Assembly: GCA_934589675.1 (NCBI GenBank)
Contig: CAKTOF010000005.1
Location: forward strand, 1 to 64,000
Direction: 5' to 3'
Origin: an uncultured Oscillospiraceae bacterium
GTDB taxonomy: Bacteria > Bacillota > Clostridia > Oscillospirales > Oscillospiraceae
DNA length: 64,000 nt
Part shown: piece after piece, positions 19,060 through 26,392 of the stretch
How positions within the stretch are numbered: the first letter of the stretch is position 1
Layout: each line of letters starts with the position of its first letter
Program-made: the position numbers and the translations under genes
Notes under the pieces: model-generated
Told to the model about the DNA's origin: nothing
Seen by the model: only the letters and a program-made list of their open reading frames with translations
The model's database searches: none

Positions 19060-20466
19060 TCAGTAGCGGATGATGTCCTGACCGTCCGTGTAGTCGGTCG
19101 GGTAGACAGCCGTCCACGCGCCGTCCTGAACCTGAATAAGGATCATGCCGGACGTGTCGCCGAGGGCGAGGTTCTGGTTGTAGCGCTCGCCGGACGTCGA
19201 GCCGTACTTCTCGGAGGACTGACCCTCGGTGCAGAACTTCACGCCGTCGTAGCCGGAGAAGAGCATCACCCAGCTGTCGGACGGGATGTCGATCGTGTAG
19301 AGCGCGTCGGCAATGGCCTCGCGGTCAGCCGAGCCGGCCTGCTCAATGGCCTCGATGACGGTCGCAACGGCGAGCCAGCCCCACGCGGGCTCCATGGTCA
19401 TCTCGTAGTCGTACTTCTCCTTGAACTGCGCGGCAAGCGCGTTGACCTCATCAGAGCCGCCGCCCCAGGACGGGACCCACGGTGCAGTGTAGAGAACGCC
19501 TTCCGCCGCAGCGCCGGCTTCCTGAATGAACGTCGTGTCGCCGACACCGCCGCCGAGGCCGGCGATGACTGCGCTGCACTGGTAATCATAGAGCGTCTTG
19601 GCAAGCAGGTTCGTCGCGGAGGTGAACACCGCCGTGATGACGAGGTCGGCGTCGGCGGCCTTGATCTTGGAGACGAGCGTGGACATGTCGGTCGTGGACT
19701 CGGAGACGGCCTCGTCGACGACGATCTCATAGCCCCACTCCTCGGCGTTGTTACGCCAGTTCGAAACAGCAGCGGCGCCCCAGTCGCCCTCGTCGTAGAC
19801 GATGGCGATCTTGTCGGTCGGGTTGTCCGGGCGGACCTCGTCGAGGTAGTTGATGACGGCCGTCCACATATTGTCGCCGTCGGAGGAGCCGAGGTTCGTG
19901 CGGTAGACGTACTTGTTCGCCTCGCCCATGAAGTTCTCGGCGGTGGAGTTGCAGATGACGTACGGGACGCCGTGCTGGATGGCCAGCGGCGTCGTGGCGC
20001 CGGCGACCGTGGAGTTGTACGGGCCGACGACCGCGCTCACGCCGTCGTCGAGCAGCACCTCAAAGGCAGACACGCCGGTCTCCGGGTCGCCCGCGGAGTC
20101 CTGCAGGACAAGTTCGACCTTCGCGCCGCCGAGCGACTTGATGCCGCCGTTGGCGTTGACGTAGTCCGCGCAGAACTCGATGCCGTTGTACTGGACCTCG
20201 CCGTAGTACGACGTCGGGCCGGACATCGGCAGCAGAACGCCGATCTTGACCGTGTCGACCGCGGCGCCGTCGGACTGCGCTTCGTCGCCGGACGGGGTCT
20301 TGTCGCCCTCGGGGGCCTTGTCGTCGGTCTTGCCGGTGTCGGCAGGCGTGCTGTCAGACGGCGCGCCGGTGTCAGTCTTCGCGCCGGTGTCGCCGGCGCA
20401 GGCGGCCAGGCTAAGCAGCATGGCCAGCGCCAGGATGAGCGCAAGCAGTTTCTTCATTTTCTTCAT
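19060..20466 (-). CDS. livK: Branched-chain amino acid-type ABC transporter substrate-binding lipoprotein, LivK
   Basis: Extracellular substrate receptor of the importer. It has 468 residues with a lipoprotein signal peptide (lipobox LAAC, Cys23), an Asp/Thr/Lys-rich linker to about residue 70, and a periplasmic-binding-protein type I fold starting VKIGVLLPMSGPTSYYG. VVGPYNSTVAGATTPLA is the typical ligand-site segment. The start at 20466 has AAGGAGGT 9 bases upstream. It is the first gene of livKHMGF and is preceded at 20525-20540 by a near-perfect sigma-54 promoter, with the activator and rpoN upstream on the same strand. The protein is longer than E. coli LivK and could bind a peptide-derived or amide ligand. 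Confidence 0.92.
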   Translation of the reverse strand: MKKMKKLLALILALAMLLSLAACAGDTGAKTDTGAPSDSTPADTGKTDDKAPEGDKTPSGDEAQSDGAAVDTVKIGVLLPMSGPTSYYGEVQYNGIEFCADYVNANGGIKSLGGAKVELVLQDSAGDPETGVSAFEVLLDDGVSAVVGPYNSTVAGATTPLAIQHGVPYVICNSTAENFMGEANKYVYRTNLGSSDGDNMWTAVINYLDEVRPDNPTDKIAIVYDEGDWGAAAVSNWRNNAEEWGYEIVVDEAVSESTTDMSTLVSKIKAADADLVITAVFTSATNLLAKTLYDYQCSAVIAGLGGGVGDTTFIQEAGAAAEGVLYTAPWVPSWGGGSDEVNALAAQFKEKYDYEMTMEPAWGWLAVATVIEAIEQAGSADREAIADALYTIDIPSDSWVMLFSGYDGVKFCTEGQSSEKYGSTSGERYNQNLALGDTSGMILIQVQDGAWTAVYPTDYTDGQDIIRY

Positions 20467-20524
20467 CTTCGGGAAACCTCCTTCTTATTGGACGGAAAGC
20501 TCCGTACCTTACACCATACTAACA

Positions 20525-20540
20525 TGCAAAAAACGTGCCA
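20525..20540 (-). promoter_or_regulatory. Sigma-54 (-24/-12) promoter of the liv operon
   Basis: Minus strand TGGCACGTTTTTTGCA: TGGCAC, 5 bp, TTGCA, an exact match to the sigma-54 consensus. It ends about 60 bases before the livK start, leaving room for a short leader. rpoN and a GAFTGA-type activator lie directly upstream, which supports the assignment. Confidence 0.88.
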
Positions 20541-20731
20541 ACTATTTCATCCGGTACGATTTTCTGACAAAATTCCGCGCTGTACAACGCTCATTCGTCA
20601 TTATTTTTCCGCCGCATCGCGCTGGGAATCGCATTGCCTGCCGGGGTTCCATCGAAGCGCGGCTCGCGAAAGGCGAAATCGTGCTGCAAGAAATCCGTCA
20701 ATTTCAACAAATCCGTGTCTCGTATCAACTA

Positions 20732-20808
20732 TGCAAAAATGCATCTTCTTCGTACCCGAATGCAGCTGCTAATTTGCAAATATGCATCACGTTTCGTGCA
20801 CATCTGCA
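20732..20808. promoter_or_regulatory. Candidate upstream activating sites for the sigma-54 activator
   Basis: Three copies of TGCA-N4-TGCA: 20732-20743, 20775-20786 and 20797-20808. Their centres are 43 and 22 bp apart, close to four and two helical turns. They lie about 200-275 bp upstream of the -24/-12 element, a usual distance for enhancers. The third copy lies in the last codons of the activator gene. The rest of the gap (20541-20731) shows no gene. Confidence 0.6.
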
Positions 20809-22205
20809 TCGGGCAGGATCCCATATTTTTCGCGCTTGCGGATGACCGACGACTGGTCGATCTTCAGCGCATGTGCAACGCTCCGGCTGCTGCCGAACTG
20901 CCGGTAGGCGCGCTCGAGCACATCCCGCTCGCAATTTGCAAGATACTCGCGCAGCGAAAAATCCGCGCCAAAGTCCGGCACGTCCGGCTCCCCCGGCGCG
21001 CCGTCTTCGCCGTCGAGAAGATCGGGGATCTGGAGCAGAACGTGCGCGGGCAATATCTCGTCGTGCTCGACCGTGACGATGAGAAACTCCGCCAGATTGC
21101 GCAGCTGCCGCACGTTTCCCGGCCAGCGGTAATCGGTAAGCAGCCGCTCCACCGCGTCGCTGACGGCAAGCTGCCTGCCATACTGCTGGCCGAAAAAGTC
21201 GAGATAATACCGCAGGATCGGCATAACGTCCTCGCGCCGCTCACGGAGCGGCGGGATGCGCAGCGCCAGCACATTGATGCGCCAGTAAAGATCTGCGCGG
21301 AACGATCCCTGCTTTACAAGCGGCTCAAGCTCTGCGTTTGTCGCCGTGATGAGCCGGAAATCAACCGGCTTTTCCTTCAGTCCGCCGACGCGCTGGACGC
21401 TCCGGCTCTCGAGAACGCGCAGCAGCTTCCCCTGCTGCGGCAGCGGAAGGGCGTTGATCTCGTCAAGGAACAGCGTCCCGCCGTCCGCCGCCTCAATGAG
21501 GCCGGCCTTGCCGGTCGTCAGCGCGCCGGTAAACGCGCCTCGCTCATAACCGAACAGCTCCGATTCGATGAGGCTCTCCGGGATCGCGGCGCAGTTGACG
21601 CGCACAAACACGTCCTGCCTGCGTCCGCTTGCACGGTGGATCTGCGTTGCGGCGATCTCCTTGCCGGTCCCGCTCTCGCCCGTGATGAGGACGTTGGCCA
21701 TCGTCGGCGCCGCGCGCGCGATCATCGCCTGCACACGCTGGAGCCCCGGCGAGCCGCCGACAAGAAGGCCGAGGCCGTGCGGTCCCTCGCGCTCCGGCTT
21801 TGTCTCCGGCACAGGATGGCCCGGGGCATCCACGTCCGTCACTGTTGTAAGTACATAGTTGAAGCTTCCGCGCGCAGAAGTAGAATAGATCGGCCGCGCG
21901 ACCGCGTAGCTCTTCCCGCCGTGAAACGGCATCGACGCCGGCAGGCCGGTCTCGATCGTCCGGCAGGCAGCCGGCGAATTATACTCCGATTCCGGGGTGT
22001 TGGGGTCAATGGCCGTCGGGTTGGCAAATGCGAGATCGCGCATGACCTCGCGCAGCGGTCGGCCGAGCACATTGCGCATCGTAACGCCGAAGCGCATGAG
22101 CCACAGCTGGTTCGCGTCGACCAGGATCCCTTCTCGGTTTACAACGTGGACGGCGCTGGGGATTGCATTGAGGAGGTTTCGCTGCTCCTTGCTCCAGGTG
22201 TCCAT
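20787..22205 (-). CDS. PAS domain sigma-54-dependent transcriptional activator
   Basis: A bacterial enhancer-binding protein of 472 residues that would open sigma-54 promoters using ATP. An N-terminal PAS domain (about 10-125) is the probable ligand sensor; there is no response-regulator receiver domain, so control is likely by a small molecule. The AAA+ domain has Walker A GESGTGKE (176-183), the sigma-54 contact loop GAFTGA (223-228), Walker B GGTLFLDEI (242-250) and the arginine-finger region RADLYWRINVLALRIPPLRER. The C-terminal HTH (about 430-465) is followed by a KREKYGI recognition end. The start at 22205 has GAAGGTGA upstream and lies inside the 3' end of rpoN. Divergence or distance aside, the livK promoter immediately downstream is the obvious target. 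Confidence 0.93.
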   Translation of the reverse strand: MDTWSKEQRNLLNAIPSAVHVVNREGILVDANQLWLMRFGVTMRNVLGRPLREVMRDLAFANPTAIDPNTPESEYNSPAACRTIETGLPASMPFHGGKSYAVARPIYSTSARGSFNYVLTTVTDVDAPGHPVPETKPEREGPHGLGLLVGGSPGLQRVQAMIARAAPTMANVLITGESGTGKEIAATQIHRASGRRQDVFVRVNCAAIPESLIESELFGYERGAFTGALTTGKAGLIEAADGGTLFLDEINALPLPQQGKLLRVLESRSVQRVGGLKEKPVDFRLITATNAELEPLVKQGSFRADLYWRINVLALRIPPLRERREDVMPILRYYLDFFGQQYGRQLAVSDAVERLLTDYRWPGNVRQLRNLAEFLIVTVEHDEILPAHVLLQIPDLLDGEDGAPGEPDVPDFGADFSLREYLANCERDVLERAYRQFGSSRSVAHALKIDQSSVIRKREKYGILPDADVHET

Positions 22206-23473
22206 ACTTCACCTTCTTCCGGCCGGGATTTTTTCAGTACGCGCCGTCCGGGCGCGGACGGGATCCCGAGCTCGCTTCTGTATTTTGCCGCCGTCCGCCG
22301 CGAGATGTCGATCCCCTGCCCGCGCAGGAGCGCGGCGAGCGTCTCATCCGAATGCGGATGGGCGGCGTCCTCCCCTTCAATGAGCGCGCGCAGCCGCTCC
22401 AGCACCGCGCTTTTGCTGCTTGCGCCGTCCGCGCCGGACGGCCGCGAAAACAGGCGCGCGAGCGGATAGGCGCCCCATGCGCAGGCGATGTACTTGCCCT
22501 TTACGATCCGGCTGACCGTTGAAACATGGACACCGAGCGCCTGCGCCGCTTCCGTCATGAGAAGCGGCCGCAGATGTGCCGGGCCGGACAGGAAAAAATC
22601 ACGCTGGCGCTCCGCCAGCAGCGACGCAAGGCGTGCCATCGTATTGCGGCGCTGCACAAGCGCGTTGACCAGATCGCGCGCGCGCGTCAGATGCTCGTCC
22701 AGGTAAGCGGCAACCGCCGCGTCGTCCGTCTGCTTCCGGAGCGCGGCGTAATCCGCGCGAACCACAAGCGACGGGACGGCCTGATCGGAGAGATCGACCG
22801 TGACCCCATCCGGGCTCTTCCGGGCGACAAAGTCTGCACGCAGCCTCGGCTCCTCCCCGGCGTCATAGAGCGCGCCGGGTCTCGGCTCAAGCGAGCGGAT
22901 CCGCTCGCAGGCGCGTAGAATCTCCTCGCGCGGCGCGCCGAGGATCCCGGCTATGCGCCGGAGCCTGCCGGCCGCCACATCCTCCAGATGGTCGCGCACG
23001 ATGCGCTCTGCCAACTCGTCGCCGCCGCTCCGGCGTAGCTGAAGGCTCAGGCACTCGCACAGGCTCCGCGCGCCGACGCCGGCCGGCTCAAGCGACTGCA
23101 CGAGCGCAATGGCGCGTTGAAGCGTTTCGTCCGGCTCTGCCGCCTCCGGCAGGCGCAGATAGCCGTCGCGGTCGAGCGTGTCAATGACCCACGCCGTCTC
23201 CCGCGCCAGCGCCGGCTCGAGCGCGGAAAACCGCACCTGACTGCGAAGCTCCTGCTGCAGCGTGATCTCCCGGAGGTCGTCGCCCACCACCTCAGGCCCG
23301 GTCGCCGCGGCGGCCGGCGCGGCACCGGCCGGGTATTCCAGTGCGGGATTCTCCAGCACCGCGCTCTCAACAAATGCGCAAAGCTCCTCCGTCCCCATCT
23401 GCAAAACGCCAAGTGAAAGCACCGTCTGCGTGCTGAGCTTCTGCTTCTGGACAGCTGTCTGCGTCAGCTGCAT
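22139..23473 (-). CDS. rpoN: RNA polymerase sigma-54 factor
   Basis: Sigma-54 directs transcription from -24/-12 promoters and needs an AAA+ activator. The 444-residue product has the Gln/Leu-rich region I (QTAVQKQKLSTQTVLSLGVLQM in part), a core-binding middle domain and a HTH-type segment (AAQALGVHVSTVSRIVKGKYI). The RpoN box ISRRTAAKYRSELGIPSA matches ARRTVAKYRE. An upstream-extended frame exists, but ATG 23473 with GAGGTGG just before it gives the family's usual N-terminus. After the RpoN box the protein continues about 37 residues instead of ending soon, and that tail overlaps the activator's coding region by 67 bases. Gene order rpoN, activator, liv operon suggests a dedicated regulon. 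Confidence 0.93.
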   Translation of the reverse strand: MQLTQTAVQKQKLSTQTVLSLGVLQMGTEELCAFVESAVLENPALEYPAGAAPAAAATGPEVVGDDLREITLQQELRSQVRFSALEPALARETAWVIDTLDRDGYLRLPEAAEPDETLQRAIALVQSLEPAGVGARSLCECLSLQLRRSGGDELAERIVRDHLEDVAAGRLRRIAGILGAPREEILRACERIRSLEPRPGALYDAGEEPRLRADFVARKSPDGVTVDLSDQAVPSLVVRADYAALRKQTDDAAVAAYLDEHLTRARDLVNALVQRRNTMARLASLLAERQRDFFLSGPAHLRPLLMTEAAQALGVHVSTVSRIVKGKYIACAWGAYPLARLFSRPSGADGASSKSAVLERLRALIEGEDAAHPHSDETLAALLRGQGIDISRRTAAKYRSELGIPSAPGRRVLKKSRPEEGEVWTPGARSSETSSMQSPAPSTL

Positions 23474-23591
23474 GGTCGCCACCTCTTCTTTCTCTAGTTC
23501 ATAAATAACACAACGGCGCGCATCTTTCAAGCCTTGCATCGCATCAATATTAACAATTATTTCACATATCAGTTTCGAAAATTGAAATAAT

Positions 23592-23630
23592 TGGCGCCGC
23601 AGCTGTTTTTTGAGAACAGCTGCGGCGCCA
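23592..23630 (-). terminator. Hairpin at the end of the TetR-family gene
   Basis: A perfect 16-bp stem (23592-23607 with 23615-23630) with a 7-base loop, 14 bases after the TetR stop codon on the minus strand. It is followed by only a weak AT-rich tract (AATTATTT), so termination may be partial and could let some read-through reach rpoN. Confidence 0.7.
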
Positions 23631-23643
23631 TCATAAGCGCACT

Positions 23644-24288
23644 TTATTCGTCTGTCTGCTCCGGCGTCTCCGGTTCTGCCGAACGCAGGAGCGGCTCGCG
23701 CGGCTCGGCCGGCGGCAGGCCGTCGGGGTAGGCGCAGTATTTTTTGAGCGCGCGCTCCACATCGCCGTAGATCAGGATGCTCAGCCGCGCAATGATCCGC
23801 TCCGGCTCCTCCTTCATCCCGTCCCGGATCCATGCAAGCAGCAGGCCGACAAACGCATACTTATAAAAATCGGCGATAAAGCGCTTGTCCTCATCGCGCA
23901 CCGTGAGGCCGAGCCTTTCCGCGGCCTCCTCGACAACATCCGCAAGCAGGCCGTAGGTCACCTCATAGAGATACTGCTCGATGTGCTCGCGGCTGACGGA
24001 GTGATAGACGTTGGCGACAAACGAGCGGTTTTCGAGCACGGCCTCAAATATATTGTAAAAGCCCTGCTGCCACGTTCCGTACGTCTTGTTGCCCGCGATG
24101 GCGCAGCTGGCGTCCTCCATGCACGTCCATTCGACGAGGTCGTAAATATCCGAAAAATAATAATAAAATGTCATGCGGCTCACGCCGCAGTCTTCTGCGA
24201 TGTCGCTGATGGTGATCTTGCTGAGCGGCTTCTGATGGAGCAGATTTTTCAGGCTGGCCGACAGCGCTTTTTTCGTGATCTGGCTCAT
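23644..24288 (-). CDS. TetR/AcrR-family transcriptional regulator
   Basis: A 214-residue one-component regulator. The N-terminal HTH (about residues 5-55; LSKITISDIAEDCGVSRMTFYYYF) is a clean TetR DNA-binding domain. The C-terminal part (FYKYAFVGLLLAWIRDGMKE) resembles the subgroup that includes dihydroxyacetone-kinase regulators, which is suggestive only. The frame runs to 24330, but ATG 24288 has AAGGAG 8 bases upstream, and an extended -10 promoter at 24329-24337 would lie inside the longer version. It is divergent from oleate hydratase across a 220-base gap with a paired operator candidate, so it probably represses ohyA and itself in response to fatty acids. Confidence 0.9.
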   Translation of the reverse strand: MSQITKKALSASLKNLLHQKPLSKITISDIAEDCGVSRMTFYYYFSDIYDLVEWTCMEDASCAIAGNKTYGTWQQGFYNIFEAVLENRSFVANVYHSVSREHIEQYLYEVTYGLLADVVEEAAERLGLTVRDEDKRFIADFYKYAFVGLLLAWIRDGMKEEPERIIARLSILIYGDVERALKKYCAYPDGLPPAEPREPLLRSAEPETPEQTDE

Positions 24289-24328
24289 GGCGCGTCTCCT
24301 TTTCCGATTGAGAAATCCTCTTTTACAC

Positions 24329-24337
24329 ATTATAGCA
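24329..24337 (-). promoter_or_regulatory. Extended -10 promoter of the TetR-family gene
   Basis: Minus strand TGCTATAAT. The -35 region is poor, as is common for extended -10 promoters. It overlaps the edge of the operator candidate. Confidence 0.6.
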
Positions 24338-24342
24338 TAGGG

Positions 24343-24383
24343 TTTTGTAAAAAAGAAAGACCCGAAGCGTCGTTTTTACAAAA
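24343..24383. promoter_or_regulatory. Candidate TetR operator pair
   Basis: TTTTGTAAAAA (24343-24353) and its exact reverse complement TTTTTACAAAA (24373-24383) have centres 30 bp apart, about three helical turns. Each half is itself nearly palindromic. Placed directly upstream of the regulator's -10, this fits two bound dimers and autorepression. Confidence 0.6.
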
Positions 24384-24427
24384 CGGACCCGATGTACAAA
24401 CTTCTGACACGGCCGCTTTTTTGCAAA

Positions 24428-24456
24428 TTGTGCGGCCGGAAAAAGCGGGTTATCAT
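24428..24456 (+). promoter_or_regulatory. Weak candidate promoter for oleate hydratase
   Basis: TTGTGC (24428-24433), 17 bp, TATCAT (24451-24456). Both hexamers are imperfect. The leader to the start codon would be about 45 bases. Confidence 0.35.
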
Positions 24457-24508
24457 AAGGCCAACAAAACAAAACAGCGAAAGCTGAATTCTGACGGAGG
24501 TATGCACC

Positions 24509-26284
24509 ATGTATTATTCCAGCGGCAATTACGAAGCGTTCGCCCATCCGAAAAAGCCCGAGGGCGTCGACCACAAGTCGGCCTATATCATCGGCTCGGG
24601 TCTTGCGGCACTGACGGCCGCGTGCTATCTGGTCCGCGACGGCCAGATGAAGGGCGAGCATATCCACATCTTTGAGAAGGATCCGACGGCCGGCGGCGCC
24701 TGCGACGGCATGAACTACCCGAACCTCGGCTACGTCATGCGCGGCGGCCGCGAGATGGACAACCACTTCGAGGTCATGTGGGATCTGCTCCACTCCATCC
24801 CGTCGCTTGAGACCAAGGGCGCGAGCGTGCTCGACGAGTACTACTGGCTCAACAAGGAGGATCCGAACTCGTCTCTTTGCCGCGCGACGGAGCGCTGCGG
24901 CGAGGATGCCCACACCGACGGCAAGTTCGCCATCTCGGACAAGGGCGCGCTCGAGATCATGAAGCTGTTCTTCACGCCGGATGAGCAGCTCTACGACAAG
25001 CGCATCACCGACTTCTTCGACGACGAGGTATTCTCCTCGAACTTCTGGCTGTATTGGCGCACGATGTTCGCCTTTGAGAACTGGCACAGCGCGCTGGAGA
25101 TGAAGCTCTATATCAAGCGCTATATCCACCACATCGGCGGCCTGCCGGACTTCAAGGCGCTGCGCTTTACCCGCTACAATCAGTATGAGTCCATCATCCT
25201 GCCGATGACGAGCTACCTGAAGGATCACGGCGTGCAGTTCCACTACTCCACGAAGGTCACGGACGTCCGCTTCGACATCCAGCCGGGCCGCAAGCAGGCC
25301 AAGTCCATCACCGTCGACCACGACGGCCACGTCGACACCATCGACCTGACAGAGAACGACCTGCTGTTCATCACGAACGGCGGCTGCGTTGAGTCGAGCA
25401 CCATGGGCAGCCAGGACACGCCCGCCGCGTTCGATCCCGAGCTTCGCCCAGGCAACGGCTGGGATCTCTGGCGCCGCATCGCCGAGCAGGACCCGAGCTT
25501 CGGCCATCCGGAGAAGTTCTGCTACGATCCGGAGCAGAGCAACTGGATGAGCGCGACCGTCACGACGCTCGACGGAAAGATCCCGCCCTATATCCAGAAG
25601 ATCTGCAAGCGCGACCCGTTCTCCGGCCACACCGTCACGGGCGGCATCGTCACCGTCAAGGACTCCAACTGGCTTCTGAGCTGGACGCTCAACCGCCAGC
25701 AGCAGTTCCGCGAGCAGGACAAGGGTCAGCTTTGCGTCTGGGTCTACGGCCTGTTCTCCGACAAGCCGGGCAACTACGTCAAAAAGCCGATGCGCGAGTG
25801 CACCGGCAAGGAGATCTGCATGGAGTGGCTCTACCACATCGGCGTTCCGGAGGCGCAGATCGAAGACCTCGCGTCGAACAGCGCGAACACCGTGCCGGTC
25901 ATGATGCCGTATATCACCGCGTTCTTCATGCCGCGCGCCAAGGGCGACCGCCCGGACGTCGTGCCGCAGGACGCCGTGAACTTCGCGTTCCTCGGCCAGT
26001 TCGCCGAGACGCCGCGCGACACCATCTTCACGACGGAGTACTCCATGCGCACCGGCATGGAGGCCGTGTACACGCTTTTGAACGTCGACCGCGGCGTGCC
26101 GGAGGTCTGGGGCAGCACGTACGACCTGCGCGACCTCATCAACGCAACCGTGCAGCTTCGCGACGGCCGCAAGATCACGGACATGAAGCTCCCGCTCCCG
26201 GCGCAGATCGCGCTCAAGGAGGTCCTCAAGAAGATCTCCGGGACGGACATCGAAAAATTCCTCAAGGAATACAACGCAATTTAA
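24509..26284 (+). CDS. ohyA: Oleate hydratase (myosin-cross-reactive antigen family)
   Basis: FAD-dependent enzyme that adds water to cis-9 double bonds of oleic and linoleic acid, giving 10-hydroxy fatty acids, in gut bacteria probably a detoxification route. The 591-residue product has the Rossmann FAD motif GSGLAALTAACYLV (residues about 29-42), the family signature RGGREMDNHFEVMWDL near residue 85, LDEYYWLN, and the middle motif HHIGGLPDFKALRFTRYNQYESIILP in shorter blocks. Length is typical. A GGAGG RBS precedes the start at 24509. The adjacent divergent TetR-type gene is the likely fatty-acid-responsive regulator. It ends at a strong terminator and is otherwise unlinked to the following sporulation genes. 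Confidence 0.95.
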   Translation: MYYSSGNYEAFAHPKKPEGVDHKSAYIIGSGLAALTAACYLVRDGQMKGEHIHIFEKDPTAGGACDGMNYPNLGYVMRGGREMDNHFEVMWDLLHSIPSLETKGASVLDEYYWLNKEDPNSSLCRATERCGEDAHTDGKFAISDKGALEIMKLFFTPDEQLYDKRITDFFDDEVFSSNFWLYWRTMFAFENWHSALEMKLYIKRYIHHIGGLPDFKALRFTRYNQYESIILPMTSYLKDHGVQFHYSTKVTDVRFDIQPGRKQAKSITVDHDGHVDTIDLTENDLLFITNGGCVESSTMGSQDTPAAFDPELRPGNGWDLWRRIAEQDPSFGHPEKFCYDPEQSNWMSATVTTLDGKIPPYIQKICKRDPFSGHTVTGGIVTVKDSNWLLSWTLNRQQQFREQDKGQLCVWVYGLFSDKPGNYVKKPMRECTGKEICMEWLYHIGVPEAQIEDLASNSANTVPVMMPYITAFFMPRAKGDRPDVVPQDAVNFAFLGQFAETPRDTIFTTEYSMRTGMEAVYTLLNVDRGVPEVWGSTYDLRDLINATVQLRDGRKITDMKLPLPAQIALKEVLKKISGTDIEKFLKEYNAI

Positions 26285-26296
26285 CAGCCTCCCCAG

Positions 26297-26336
26297 GGCG
26301 GGCGCGTGCGGGAAACCGTGCGCGCCCGCCTTTTTT
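26297..26336 (+). terminator. Terminator of oleate hydratase
   Basis: A GC-rich stem GGCGGGCGCG/CGCGCCCGCC (26297-26306 with 26321-26330) with an inner stem and GAAA loop is followed by six T. The T-run overlaps the -35 of the next promoter. Confidence 0.92.
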
Positions 26337-26365
26337 CATAATTTCGCCGCGTTTGCCGCATACTA
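26335..26365 (+). promoter_or_regulatory. Sigma-G-type promoter of spoVAD
   Basis: TTCATA (26335-26340), 18 bp, CATACTA (26359-26365). The -10 is an exact match to the sigma-G consensus. spoVA is a sigma-G operon in Bacillus. The -35 shares bases with the preceding terminator's T-tract. Confidence 0.8.
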
Positions 26366-26392
26366 TCCCCACAAAAACAAAGGTGGGATCGT

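Noticed and set aside
24420..24456. Sigma-54 promoter before oleate hydratase
   Set aside because: A TGACAC and TTGCA pair occurs nearby, but the spacing is 9 bp rather than 5 and the GG is missing.
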